The notes: generated by a model not told the origin, from the sequence alone. Positions 1-5,735 are shown, counted from the stretch's first letter. The stretch is DNA of 6,239 nucleotides from Anaerolineales bacterium (GCA_016789205.1 JAEURF010000106.1:1-6239), one strand, 5' to 3'. Translations and numbers: made by a program.

Positions 1-329
1 AAGAAAATGCTGGGGCGTTTATCCGCTGTTTGAATAGCAGAAACAAGTGCAAATCCAGGAATGAGGCGTGAATCTAAAAACGATTTTTTATTTGCCGATG
101 TCCACGGAAACGTCGAAAGTGATTTTCCTGTTAGATGAATCACTACATCCATTTCATTGATACGATGTGCCCAACCATTCGTCGTTTTTGCATCCCATTG
201 AATCGACTCAACATTCTTTATTTTTTTCGAGCCACGCGTCAGAATAAAAACTTTGTGACCATCACTCAAAAAAGATTTTGTTAAGGCAGTTCCTAAAAAG
301 CCCGAACCGCCCGCGATTAATATATTCAT
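1..329 (-). CDS. TIGR01777-type NAD(P)-dependent epimerase, N-terminal part (cut by window edge)
   Basis: The reverse strand reads open from an ATG at 329 to the left edge, giving about 109 residues with no stop. The protein begins MNILIAGGSGFLGTAL, with a Rossmann glycine motif (G7, G10, G13) that binds NAD(P). Further on, DVVIHLTGKS and a WTSANKKSFLDSR segment match the pattern of the TIGR01777/SDR39U1 (YfcH-like) branch of extended short-chain dehydrogenases, where a Trp-rich segment leads into LDSR. Family members are usually near 300 residues, so about two thirds lies outside. Substrate and pathway are unknown for this family in general. An AGGA ribosome-binding site sits about nine bases before the ATG, which supports the start. 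It is transcribed divergently from the HNH gene across a 79-bp gap. The family call is fairly firm; the function is not. Confidence 0.85.
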   Translation of the reverse strand, partial: MNILIAGGSGFLGTALTKSFLSDGHKVFILTRGSKKIKNVESIQWDAKTTNGWAHRINEMDVVIHLTGKSLSTFPWTSANKKSFLDSRLIPGFALVSAIQTADKRPSIF

Positions 330-366
330 TTCTAATGTTCCTGTAATCATTTAGGGCTTCCACGAA

Positions 367-405
367 TTCTCGCAACTGGATGTATAATTCCGCAGTTGTT
401 GAGAA
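367..405. promoter_or_regulatory. Inverted repeat straddling a TATAAT box upstream of the HNH gene
   Basis: The left arm TTCTCGCAACTG (367-378) and right arm CAGTTGTTGAGAA (393-405) are complementary except for one central position (G versus TT). The 14-base spacer holds a perfect -10 hexamer TATAAT at 383-388. The right arm ends three bases before the HNH start codon and covers its only weak ribosome-binding site (GAGAA). As DNA this could be an operator for a dimeric regulator covering the promoter. If transcription begins further upstream it could instead form an RNA hairpin hiding the start. Which of these applies, if either, is inference. Confidence 0.5.
383..388 (+). promoter_or_regulatory. 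Likely -10 box of the HNH gene promoter
   Basis: TATAAT matches the sigma-70 consensus -10 exactly and lies 20 bases before the HNH ATG. Transcription would then start near 395, leaving a leader of only about 14 bases. No good TTGACA-like -35 box is visible at 16-18 bases upstream (the region reads around CCACGA), so the promoter may be weak or need an activator. The flanking inverted repeat supports control at this site. Confidence 0.45.
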
Positions 406-408
406 CTT

Positions 409-912
409 ATGAATGAACCCGTATTAGTGCTCAATGCAAATTTTGAGCCAATCCACGTCTGCTCAACACGACGGGCAATTGGTTTGATTCTTGCGGGAAA
501 AGCCGGGATGCTGGCAAACGGGCGCGGATATATTCGCACTATTTCACAACTGCTTCCGCGACCATCGGTCATTCGGCTTGAATCGCAAATTCATCGTCCA
601 CGCCCGCGTGTAAAATTAACACGCCGTGAAATCTTTAGGCGTGATAATTATACCTGCCAGTATTGTGGCAAACATCAACTTAACTTAACGATTGACCATG
701 TGATGCCGCGTCACTTAGGCGGTAAACATGTGTGGACGAATCTCGTCACGGCTTGTTCATCATGTAATCATCGCAAAGGCGGGCGCAAAGTGGACGAAGC
801 CCACATGCACTTAATGCGAATTCCAAAAGAACCACCAGCCGAAGCCGCTTACATTTTTGGAAAACACTTAAGTGAAAATCAAGAGTGGGCGCAATATATT
901 TCAGGTTGGTAA
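409..912 (+). CDS. HNH endonuclease-like protein (HNH_5 type, zinc-binding)
   Basis: This 167-residue protein carries a clear HNH/beta-beta-alpha-metal nuclease domain in its middle. C83 and C86 (CQYCG) pair with C116 and C119 (CSSCN) to form a structural zinc site. Between them lies TIDHVMPRHLGG (D96, H97), followed by N111, and N120/H121 complete the HNH core, with the family-typical RKGGR after it. All core residues are present, so the protein is probably active on nucleic acid. The first 70 residues (opening MNEPVLVLNANFEPIHVC) form a conserved-looking extension rich in basic residues toward its end; this arrangement is familiar from stand-alone chromosomal HNH proteins of cyanobacteria and Chloroflexota. 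There is no partner methylase, integrase or phage gene beside it, so a restriction or homing role is not supported; the biological role is unknown. The start is the only sensible ATG, though its ribosome-binding site is weak (GAGAA, three bases away). Confidence 0.92.
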   Translation: MNEPVLVLNANFEPIHVCSTRRAIGLILAGKAGMLANGRGYIRTISQLLPRPSVIRLESQIHRPRPRVKLTRREIFRRDNYTCQYCGKHQLNLTIDHVMPRHLGGKHVWTNLVTACSSCNHRKGGRKVDEAHMHLMRIPKEPPAEAAYIFGKHLSENQEWAQYISGW

Positions 913-924
913 AATATAAAACAA

Positions 925-977
925 GGAATGCGGACTTCAGTCCGCATTTTTTTATGGCAGACTAAAGTCTGCATTCC
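925..977. repeat. Compound palindromic (REP-like) element of two inverted hairpin units
   Basis: Two units of about 24 bases face each other: 925-948, and the reverse complement of 954-977. Each starts GGAATGC and folds on itself (927-936 with 939-948; 957-963 with 966-972), and the outer GGAATGC/GCATTCC ends (925-931, 971-977) also pair. The units differ at unit position 8 (G versus A) and its pairing partner 19 (C versus T), a compensated G-C to A-T change that keeps the stem. This is the hallmark of a dispersed structured repeat (REP, BIME or small MITE). It sits exactly between convergent genes, and its last base is the G of the TAG stop of the hydrolase gene on the other strand. Confidence 0.75.
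927..953 (+). terminator. Intrinsic terminator of the HNH gene
   Basis: A GC-rich stem (927-936 with 939-948, effective four-base loop TTCA) is followed by an unbroken run of seven T residues at 947-953, fifteen bases after the HNH stop codon. It is the left half of the palindromic repeat, which seems to have been adopted as a terminator. On the minus strand the repeat is not followed by a comparable T run. Confidence 0.75.
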
Positions 978-1732
978 TAAAAATTTATTTCCATAAAATC
1001 TTTTGCTAAATCGACTTCCCCACCAAAAGCGGATTTTGCCTCTTCGACTAAACCGCTTCTTTCAAACCTGCCAGTTGGGTAATGAATCAGAAGCATTTTC
1101 TTCGCCTCAGCCTTTTGACCAATTTCACCAGCTTGTTTTGCAGAAGAATGCCCGGGCGATTCTCCTGTCGCTTCGTGAATCAAAACATCCACGTTGGTGC
1201 TGAGGCGAATCACTTCATCACAAGGTTCAGTATCACAAGAATATGCCAATGTTTTTTTGCTTTGAGGAAATTGAATCCTTAATCCAATATTCGGAATCAT
1301 GTGATGCACCGGCGAAGCATGGATAATAAAATCGTCACAACTTAACACGGGAGTCATTTCATTACTTGGTAAACGATAAAACACAACAGGGAAAAATTGG
1401 GGCCACTCAGACCAGTTATATAAATTCATCATTGTTTCAACACGGTCTAGCGTGTAATGCAAACCATAAATATTGAGCGGTTTTTGCCTGCCCATTAGCC
1501 ACATATCCATTAAAAGAAGCGGAATACCCGAAGCATGGTCTGGGTGAAAATGTGTGACGATGATGTCTGTTAAATTATTAAAATCCACGCCTGCTTGTTC
1601 CAAACGGACAATTGGGTTGCTGACACAATCAATCAACAACATGCGCTCTTGCCCGACAATCAGCATGTGGGTATTCTCCCCATCTTTTGTAGGCACTGCA
1701 TTTGATGAACCCAGAATAATGACTTTGGACAT
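977..1732 (-). CDS. MBL-fold metallo-hydrolase, RNase Z-like
   Basis: This 251-residue protein has a complete metallo-beta-lactamase fold metal site of the RNase Z (ELAC) type: HFHPDH (H61, H63, D65, H66), H143/H144 in SPVHH, D167 in YSCDTEP, the HEAT box (186-189), GHSS (H195) and a last ligand H217. The opening VIILGSSNAVPT and the ending KDFMEINF also fit that family. Only some 23 residues separate the fourth ligand from D167, leaving no room for the flexible-arm exosite that true RNase Z uses to grip tRNA, and the protein is about 50 residues shorter than usual bacterial RNase Z. It may therefore act on another phosphodiester or ester; tRNA processing is possible but not shown. The gene starts 39 bases downstream of a strong terminator, so it probably has its own promoter. 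No good ribosome-binding site is seen before its ATG. Confidence 0.88.
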   Translation of the reverse strand: MSKVIILGSSNAVPTKDGENTHMLIVGQERMLLIDCVSNPIVRLEQAGVDFNNLTDIIVTHFHPDHASGIPLLLMDMWLMGRQKPLNIYGLHYTLDRVETMMNLYNWSEWPQFFPVVFYRLPSNEMTPVLSCDDFIIHASPVHHMIPNIGLRIQFPQSKKTLAYSCDTEPCDEVIRLSTNVDVLIHEATGESPGHSSAKQAGEIGQKAEAKKMLLIHYPTGRFERSGLVEEAKSAFGGEVDLAKDFMEINF

Positions 1733-1770
1733 ACGTCATATCTTAACTCAAAATTAACTTAATGAATAAA

Positions 1771-1801
1771 AAACATCCTGTGAATTTCTCACAGGATGTT
1801 T
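1771..1801 (-). terminator. Intrinsic terminator of the permease transcription unit
   Basis: Reading the minus strand just after the permease stop codon, a stem of about 13-14 pairs (1771-1783 with 1789-1801, five-base loop) with core CATCCTGTGA/TCACAGGATG runs directly into TTTTTTATT. The stem has no mismatch. It closes the minus-strand run of ABC transporter genes and separates them from the hydrolase gene that follows. Confidence 0.88.
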
Positions 1802-1804
1802 TGA

Positions 1805-3253
1805 TTAATTTCCTATCACCCGCAATAAAAGACCCGGCGTGATGTACGCCTCAATCACCGCCGCGATTGCCAGCAACGGCACCACCAAGCCAATAAATAT
1901 CTTTGCCCAATCCGCAAGCAATTCAAGAATCACCTCACCCATAGACTTGCCCGCTTGTGGCGTGACGATTGCCGCGCCGAAATAAAGCACAACCGCACTT
2001 CCTATCATCAAGGCAGGAATTTCAAAAATACCATGCGGGGCAACGCCTGCCAGAAAAAGCGGGATGGGATTCACGCCAAGCAATTCAAACAACGCATATA
2101 AACCACCAATCAATGCAATGTTGACCATGTAAAGCATAATTCCCAAGACACTAAATGAAACCATGCCTGCTAAAAAGATAAATGCCACAGCACGGGTGTT
2201 ATTCAAAAATAAAAACGGCGCACTGAGATGTTGCTGAATTTCTGAAAGGTCTGGGAATTCACCAACTTCCGCAATGCTTCTTTCTATTTCCGCAATATCT
2301 TCCGGAGTTGCCATCGCAATCATTTGTGCTACATTATCTTTAATCCAAGCATAACTTGCCCAAATGCTCACGCCTGCAATTAATAAAACAAAAAACACAG
2401 CGGGCAAAATTCGGCGGAAAGCACCGCCTAAAACTCGCGTGTACCAATCCAATAATGATTTTGCCTCCCCTGTAAAATTTAACCAAAATGTTTTGGTCAT
2501 CCATTTTAGATTAATCGTATCAATTTCACGCCCGAGTAAATATTCTCTTTCAAAATGCGCAATGCCAACCCGAATCAACAACAAAGCAATAATTGTCACA
2601 CCGGCAATGCCGAGCCACAAAACACGCTCATTGCCCCAAAACAACATTACGGCTTCACCTTGCATCAAAATCGCCACCGGAATCACAATAAACGATGCCA
2701 ATAAATTCGCGGCTTTCACCGAAGTAGATTGTACAGAAATCACAATTGCGGCACTCACCATCAAAACCGCGTGAGCAGTTGTCAAGAAAAATAACTGCGT
2801 CATCACCGAAGCAGATGGCATGGTCAAGTTTTGACGCGACACCATAATCAAATACAAACCAATTGATGTATAACTCGCGACCAACGGTGTAATCACACCG
2901 ACTAATAATTTTCCAAAATACAATTGCCAATCATCAAACGGCGCACTCAATAACGGCTCAATCGTGCCGCGTTCTTTTTCACCGACAAAGGCTTCCAAAG
3001 CAACCACAAGCGAAACCGTGATCGGAAAAAAACCGATAATCAAAATTGAAAATGGAACGAGACGGTCTAAAATTAAATCAGCTTCATATTGATTCAAAAA
3101 ATCTACAGTTTGTTTTGCAAACTCATTCATCAAAAATGGAAAACACAAAGTCAAAATTACCATCGGGAACAACACGCGCCAATCACGCAACTGGTCACGC
3201 AATTCACGTCTTGCTACGAGCCAAATTGGTCTTAGTTTATTGAACATACTCAT
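1805..3253 (-). CDS. ABC-2 type permease fused to a SpoIIM-like membrane domain
   Basis: This 482-residue membrane protein appears to join two domains. Residues 1-230 are an ABC-2 permease of the NatB/GldF type: a cytoplasmic start (RELRDQLRDWRVL), about six hydrophobic spans (near 28-45, 67-88, 115-136, 152-173, 180-200, 209-229) and the hallmark GEKERGTIEPLLSAPF at 91-106 followed by GK. After a soluble linker (230-280), residues 281-482 resemble stage II sporulation protein M (SpoIIM/DUF95): a first span at 283-302, an acidic outer loop, NNTR at 351-354, G363, N378, then APHGIFEIPA (405-414) and AAVIEAYITP (464-473). SpoIIM domains are usually separate proteins. The gene overlaps the ATPase gene by 17 bases (or 11 from the second ATG), so the two form one exporter. 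The substrate is unknown; nothing here implies sporulation. Confidence 0.9.
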   Translation of the reverse strand: MSMFNKLRPIWLVARRELRDQLRDWRVLFPMVILTLCFPFLMNEFAKQTVDFLNQYEADLILDRLVPFSILIIGFFPITVSLVVALEAFVGEKERGTIEPLLSAPFDDWQLYFGKLLVGVITPLVASYTSIGLYLIMVSRQNLTMPSASVMTQLFFLTTAHAVLMVSAAIVISVQSTSVKAANLLASFIVIPVAILMQGEAVMLFWGNERVLWLGIAGVTIIALLLIRVGIAHFEREYLLGREIDTINLKWMTKTFWLNFTGEAKSLLDWYTRVLGGAFRRILPAVFFVLLIAGVSIWASYAWIKDNVAQMIAMATPEDIAEIERSIAEVGEFPDLSEIQQHLSAPFLFLNNTRAVAFIFLAGMVSFSVLGIMLYMVNIALIGGLYALFELLGVNPIPLFLAGVAPHGIFEIPALMIGSAVVLYFGAAIVTPQAGKSMGEVILELLADWAKIFIGLVVPLLAIAAVIEAYITPGLLLRVIGN

Positions 3254-4172
3254 ATCCCTTCGCCTCAGCCATCACTTTCAAATACACTTGTTCAAGCGTG
3301 CGCATCTCTTCTTGCAAAGCCACAACCGGAATTGATTTTGATGCAAGCATGTTTAATAATTTTGGATTTGATTCTTCAGCCGCCTCAACCCTGACTTTCA
3401 AACTGCTCGGCGTTTTGGAAATGTATTCTACGCCTGCGGGCAATTGCAAATCATCTATGTTGCGTTCATCCGCAAACTTGACGACATATTCTGGTGCGCC
3501 CAATACATTTCGTTTTAATTCTTCCAATGTGCCTTGAATTAAAATTTTTCCACGATAGATAATCGCAATCTTATCGGCTAAGGCTTCCACTTCGGTCAGG
3601 TTGTGAGAACAAATCACAATCGTTCTACTGGATGACTTGAGGCGTGCAATTTCATCACGGACTAAACGTGCAGATTCAGGGTCCATTGCGGAGGTTGGTT
3701 CATCTAGCAACAAAACGCCCGGTTGATGAATCATCGCTCGTGCTAATGCCAATTTCTGACGCATCCCTTTGGAATACTCACCCACTCTACGTTTTGCGGC
3801 TTCCATTAATCCAAAGTATTCAAGCAAATTATCACTGCGTTTTTTTCTTTCTGGCGCGTCAAGTCCATAGACTTGACCAAAAAAATCAAGATATTCATTC
3901 GCAGACATACGCATGTACAAACCATGTTGTTCAGTTAACACACCAACAGATGCTCTGACATCATGCCCATTCTTGACTACATCATAGCCAGCAACTTTTG
4001 CCCAGCCACGTGTAGGGTTTAATAAAGCTGTGAGCATCCGAACGGTTGTGGTTTTGCCTGCTCCATTTTGACCGAGCAAAGCCAATATCTGCCCGCCCTG
4101 CACAGAGAGGTTGACTCCATCTACAGCCATAAAATCGTGAAATTGCTTGCTGAGGTCGTTTGTTTCTATCAT
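3237..4172 (-). CDS. ABC transporter ATP-binding protein (ABC-2/NatA type)
   Basis: This 311-residue cytoplasmic ATPase powers the exporter made with the next gene. All nucleotide-binding parts are visible: Walker A GQNGAGKTT (34-42), Q-loop Q82, signature YSKGMRQK (133-140, a common variant of LSGGQ in this subfamily), Walker B VLLLDEP (153-159, catalytic E158), D-loop SAMDPE (161-166) and switch H190. After about residue 225 a C-terminal domain of DUF4162 type ends in TLEQVYLKVM, as is normal for NatA/CcmA-like exporter ATPases. The ATG has a good AAGGA ribosome-binding site five bases away. The end of the gene overlaps the permease start, which implies translational coupling. A 78-base gap separates it from lgt with no clear terminator, so read-through from lgt is plausible. 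The family is certain; the cargo is not known. Confidence 0.96.
   Translation of the reverse strand: MIETNDLSKQFHDFMAVDGVNLSVQGGQILALLGQNGAGKTTTVRMLTALLNPTRGWAKVAGYDVVKNGHDVRASVGVLTEQHGLYMRMSANEYLDFFGQVYGLDAPERKKRSDNLLEYFGLMEAAKRRVGEYSKGMRQKLALARAMIHQPGVLLLDEPTSAMDPESARLVRDEIARLKSSSRTIVICSHNLTEVEALADKIAIIYRGKILIQGTLEELKRNVLGAPEYVVKFADERNIDDLQLPAGVEYISKTPSSLKVRVEAAEESNPKLLNMLASKSIPVVALQEEMRTLEQVYLKVMAEAKGYEYVQ
3256..3261 (-). promoter_or_regulatory. Ribosome-binding site of the permease gene; favours the second ATG
   Basis: GAAGGG (reverse complement of 3256-3261) lies inside the end of the ATPase gene. It is only two bases from the first permease ATG (3253) but eight from the second ATG (3247), the usual distance. 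Translation may therefore really start at 3247, giving a 480-residue protein without the first two residues. Confidence 0.5.
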
Positions 4173-4250
4173 GGGATTCCTTATCGGTTAAAGGTCACAA
4201 GTCGTTGATGATTGTATTCCTGATTATGGATGTTCCCCTTGACAACTTCC
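4173..4250 (-). promoter_or_regulatory. Gap between lgt and the ABC ATPase gene, with ribosome-binding site
   Basis: In this 78-base gap a good AAGGA site precedes the ATPase ATG by five bases. TTGTCA (reverse complement of 4240-4245) could be a -35 box for the minus strand, but the nearest -10-like strings CATAAT and TACAAT are 11 and 23 bases away, neither of which fits. No terminator hairpin is evident. An internal promoter is possible but not shown. Confidence 0.3.
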
Positions 4251-5036
4251 TTACAGATTTTGGACAAAACGATTACGCCAAAGTAAAAATCCGCCTGCAA
4301 AGATAAAAAGAAAAATAAAAAAGACTTGATTGATATTCACGCCGTTAATTAACGATGAATCTAATCTTAGAAATTCTAATCCAAAACGAGTGATTGAATA
4401 AATGACTAAATAGATAAGAAAAAGAGTTCCTGCTTTGTTTGCGGGAGCAGGCTCCGGCACTCCATATTTTTGACTCAGCCATAATAACAAAATCAAATAG
4501 ATTGTATTGAGAATCATTTCATAAGCAAACAGCGGATGATAAAACTCTATGGCTTCATATCCAAGTAAACGATGAGCAGGGTCAATGAAAATTTTCAGGA
4601 AGCCGTTGGTCGGCAAACCATATAACTCTTGATTGAAATAATTTGTCAGCCTGCCAATGATTTGCGCTAGTAATATGCCGGGGGCGAGAATATCTGCAAG
4701 CTCCCAAAAAGATTGTTCATATTTTCGGCAGAAAATGTATAAAGCAATGACGCCACCAAGAATGGCGCCGGGGATGCCGAAGCCGCCAGTCCATAAGGCG
4801 AGCGCGTCAATTGGATGGGAAAGATAATGTTGAGTTGTAAGACCAAGTTGAACCGAAGAAAGAGGCGGGGTGAAGATGTGCCAAAGGCGTGCGCCGATAA
4901 GTCCCCAAATTGTCAGCGGTAAAAAAAGATAATAAATAATTTCAGGGTCGTGGTTATATTTTTTTGCTTGATAGGCTGAGAGCAACGCGCCACAAGCAAT
5001 TCCGAATGCGATTAAGAATCCACTGCCTTCGTTCAA
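4251..5036 (-). CDS. lgt: Prolipoprotein diacylglyceryl transferase (divergent Lgt)
   Basis: This 261-residue inner-membrane protein matches Lgt, which moves diacylglycerol from phosphatidylglycerol to the lipobox cysteine of prolipoproteins. Visible motifs are GARLWH (48-53), WTGGFGIPGA (82-91), the signature GRLTNYFNQELYGLPT (128-143, catalytic-type R129), YHPLFAYE (166-173) and RFGLEFLR (217-224, with R217 at the place of the second essential arginine). It has about seven hydrophobic spans. Departures from the usual pattern are a short N-terminus without the WYG motif, Pro in place of the HGG histidine, and Thr for Gly in GRxGN. The start codon is TTG, chosen because an AAGGA site lies six bases upstream and the frame meets a stop (TGA) ten codons further up with no ATG between. 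TTGA overlaps the stop of the phosphatidyltransferase gene, so the two are coupled. The family is clear; full activity is likely but not certain. Confidence 0.93.
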   Translation of the reverse strand: MNEGSGFLIAFGIACGALLSAYQAKKYNHDPEIIYYLFLPLTIWGLIGARLWHIFTPPLSSVQLGLTTQHYLSHPIDALALWTGGFGIPGAILGGVIALYIFCRKYEQSFWELADILAPGILLAQIIGRLTNYFNQELYGLPTNGFLKIFIDPAHRLLGYEAIEFYHPLFAYEMILNTIYLILLLWLSQKYGVPEPAPANKAGTLFLIYLVIYSITRFGLEFLRLDSSLINGVNINQVFFIFLFIFAGGFLLWRNRFVQNL

Positions 5037-5050
5037 TTTGATTCCTTTTG
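5032..5050. repeat. Direct repeat copy A at the phosphatidyltransferase/lgt junction
   Basis: On the plus strand TTCAATTTGATT is followed directly by CCTTTTG. It encodes the last residues of the phosphatidyltransferase and also the lgt ribosome-binding site and TTG start. The same 19 bases, with three extra, occur at 5649-5670. Confidence 0.6.
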
Positions 5051-5653
5051 TTTTTTCATTCGCTCATGCCCTTGTGCGCGGACGTGAAAAATTCTTTGGA
5101 AGGCGGTGATGTTACCAAGCAAGGCAATGATGCAAACTGCGCTGAATGGTTGATTGAAAACGAGCAGTGGAATTAGAACGATATATCTTTCAACACGTGT
5201 CAGAATACCGACTTTGGCTGTGAAGTTTAATCCCTCAGCACGGGCTTTAACATACGACACAAATACCGAACCTGCCGCCGCCGCAAATGTGACCATAACC
5301 GCAATTTGATTATTTTCGTTTAAGAAATAATAAAGCAAACCTGCGAATGTAATTAACTCTGCATATCTATCACTGACAGAATCAACAAATGCACCAAAAT
5401 CACTGGGTTCGCCGCGCAGACGTGCCATCGTGCCGTCAAATGCATCAATTAAAACCGAAGCAAGCAAAATGAATGCACCTGTAGTCATTTTTCCGAGTGC
5501 AAGATAATAGGCACCTATGGTTGTGCCAGCTAAGCCAAGCAAGGTTATCGTATTTGGATGTAAGCCTGTACTATTTAGGAAAGCACCTACCGAATCTAAG
5601 ATGCCTTTGAAGATGATTCTTAATCTGTCGGTAAATGTAGGTTTAGGATTCAA
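5033..5653 (-). CDS. CDP-alcohol phosphatidyltransferase (PIP-synthase-like)
   Basis: This 206-residue membrane enzyme carries the complete CDP-alcohol phosphotransferase motif: D70, D73, G74, A77, R78, G87, D91 and D95 in the D-x2-DG-x2-AR-x8-G-x3-D-x3-D spacing; the aspartates hold the metal ions. It moves a phosphatidyl group from CDP-diacylglycerol to an alcohol. SYVKARAEG (133-141) and TRVERYIVL (152-160) resemble phosphatidylinositol-phosphate synthases (mycobacterial PgsA1 has SYIKARAE and a P-E-R-L element), more than phosphatidylglycerophosphate synthases, but the acceptor cannot be fixed from sequence alone. There are about five to six hydrophobic spans. The start is TTG, with AAAGG ten bases upstream; a stop codon (TAA) lies just upstream in frame and the first ATG (codon 56) is too late. 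Its stop overlaps the lgt start. Both ends of the gene carry the same 19-base sequence. Confidence 0.93.
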   Translation of the reverse strand: MNPKPTFTDRLRIIFKGILDSVGAFLNSTGLHPNTITLLGLAGTTIGAYYLALGKMTTGAFILLASVLIDAFDGTMARLRGEPSDFGAFVDSVSDRYAELITFAGLLYYFLNENNQIAVMVTFAAAAGSVFVSYVKARAEGLNFTAKVGILTRVERYIVLIPLLVFNQPFSAVCIIALLGNITAFQRIFHVRAQGHERMKKQKESN

Positions 5654-5670
5654 TTTGATTTAACCTTTTG
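5649..5670. repeat. Direct repeat copy B at the start of the phosphatidyltransferase gene
   Basis: On the plus strand TTCAATTTGATT, then TAA, then CCTTTTG: identical to copy A at 5032-5050 apart from the three inserted bases. It carries the AAAGG site and the TTG start of the phosphatidyltransferase gene, so both genes share nearly the same initiation sequence. Confidence 0.6.
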
Positions 5671-5675
5671 CTTGC

Positions 5676-5691
5676 CACAGAGGGCACAGAG
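5676..5691. repeat. CACAGAG repeat pair (dispersed intergenic repeat remnant)
   Basis: CACAGAG occurs at 5676-5682 and again at 5685-5691, a 9-base period. On the minus strand it reads TCTCTGTGCCCTCTGTGGC. From memory, such CTCTGTG strings turn up between genes in many unrelated bacterial genomes, including Chloroflexota. Here it lies 15 bases upstream of the phosphatidyltransferase ribosome-binding region. Confidence 0.5.
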
Positions 5692-5718
5692 ATTTTTGAG
5701 AAAGTTCGTTCAAATCCT

Positions 5719-5735
5719 CGCCGCTGGGGACGGCG
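5719..5735. repeat. GC-rich hairpin in the ftsK downstream spacer
   Basis: CGCCG (5719-5723) pairs with CGGCG (5731-5735) around a seven-base loop CTGGGGA. It stands out in an AT-leaning spacer. No T run follows on the minus strand, so it is not a typical intrinsic terminator for ftsK, though it might slow polymerase or protect a 3' end. Confidence 0.4.

Noticed and set aside
351..572. Minus-strand 73-residue frame opposite the HNH start
   Set aside because: It lies opposite the promoter and the first third of a clear HNH gene, and its translation has no recognisable motif.
2364..2774. Plus-strand 136-residue frame within the permease gene
   Set aside because: It is antisense to the well-supported ABC-2/SpoIIM coding sequence and is rich in Lys, Asn and Thr without domain features.
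2655..2930. Minus-strand 91-residue frame overlapping the permease
   Set aside because: It is the same strand in another frame of a conserved gene, without its own ribosome-binding site or recognisable motif.
1805..3253. Sporulation role suggested by the SpoIIM-like domain
   Set aside because: No other sporulation gene is present, and SpoIIM-type domains occur widely in non-sporulating bacteria and archaea.
4240..4245. Perfect TTGACA on the plus strand between lgt and the ABC gene
   Set aside because: No -10 box lies 16-18 bases downstream (the place reads GGACAA) and no plus-strand gene follows.
4191..4250. Possible hairpin joining AAGTCGTTGA-like and TTGACAACTT-like strings
   Set aside because: The arms do not pair properly when written out as complements, and no T run follows.
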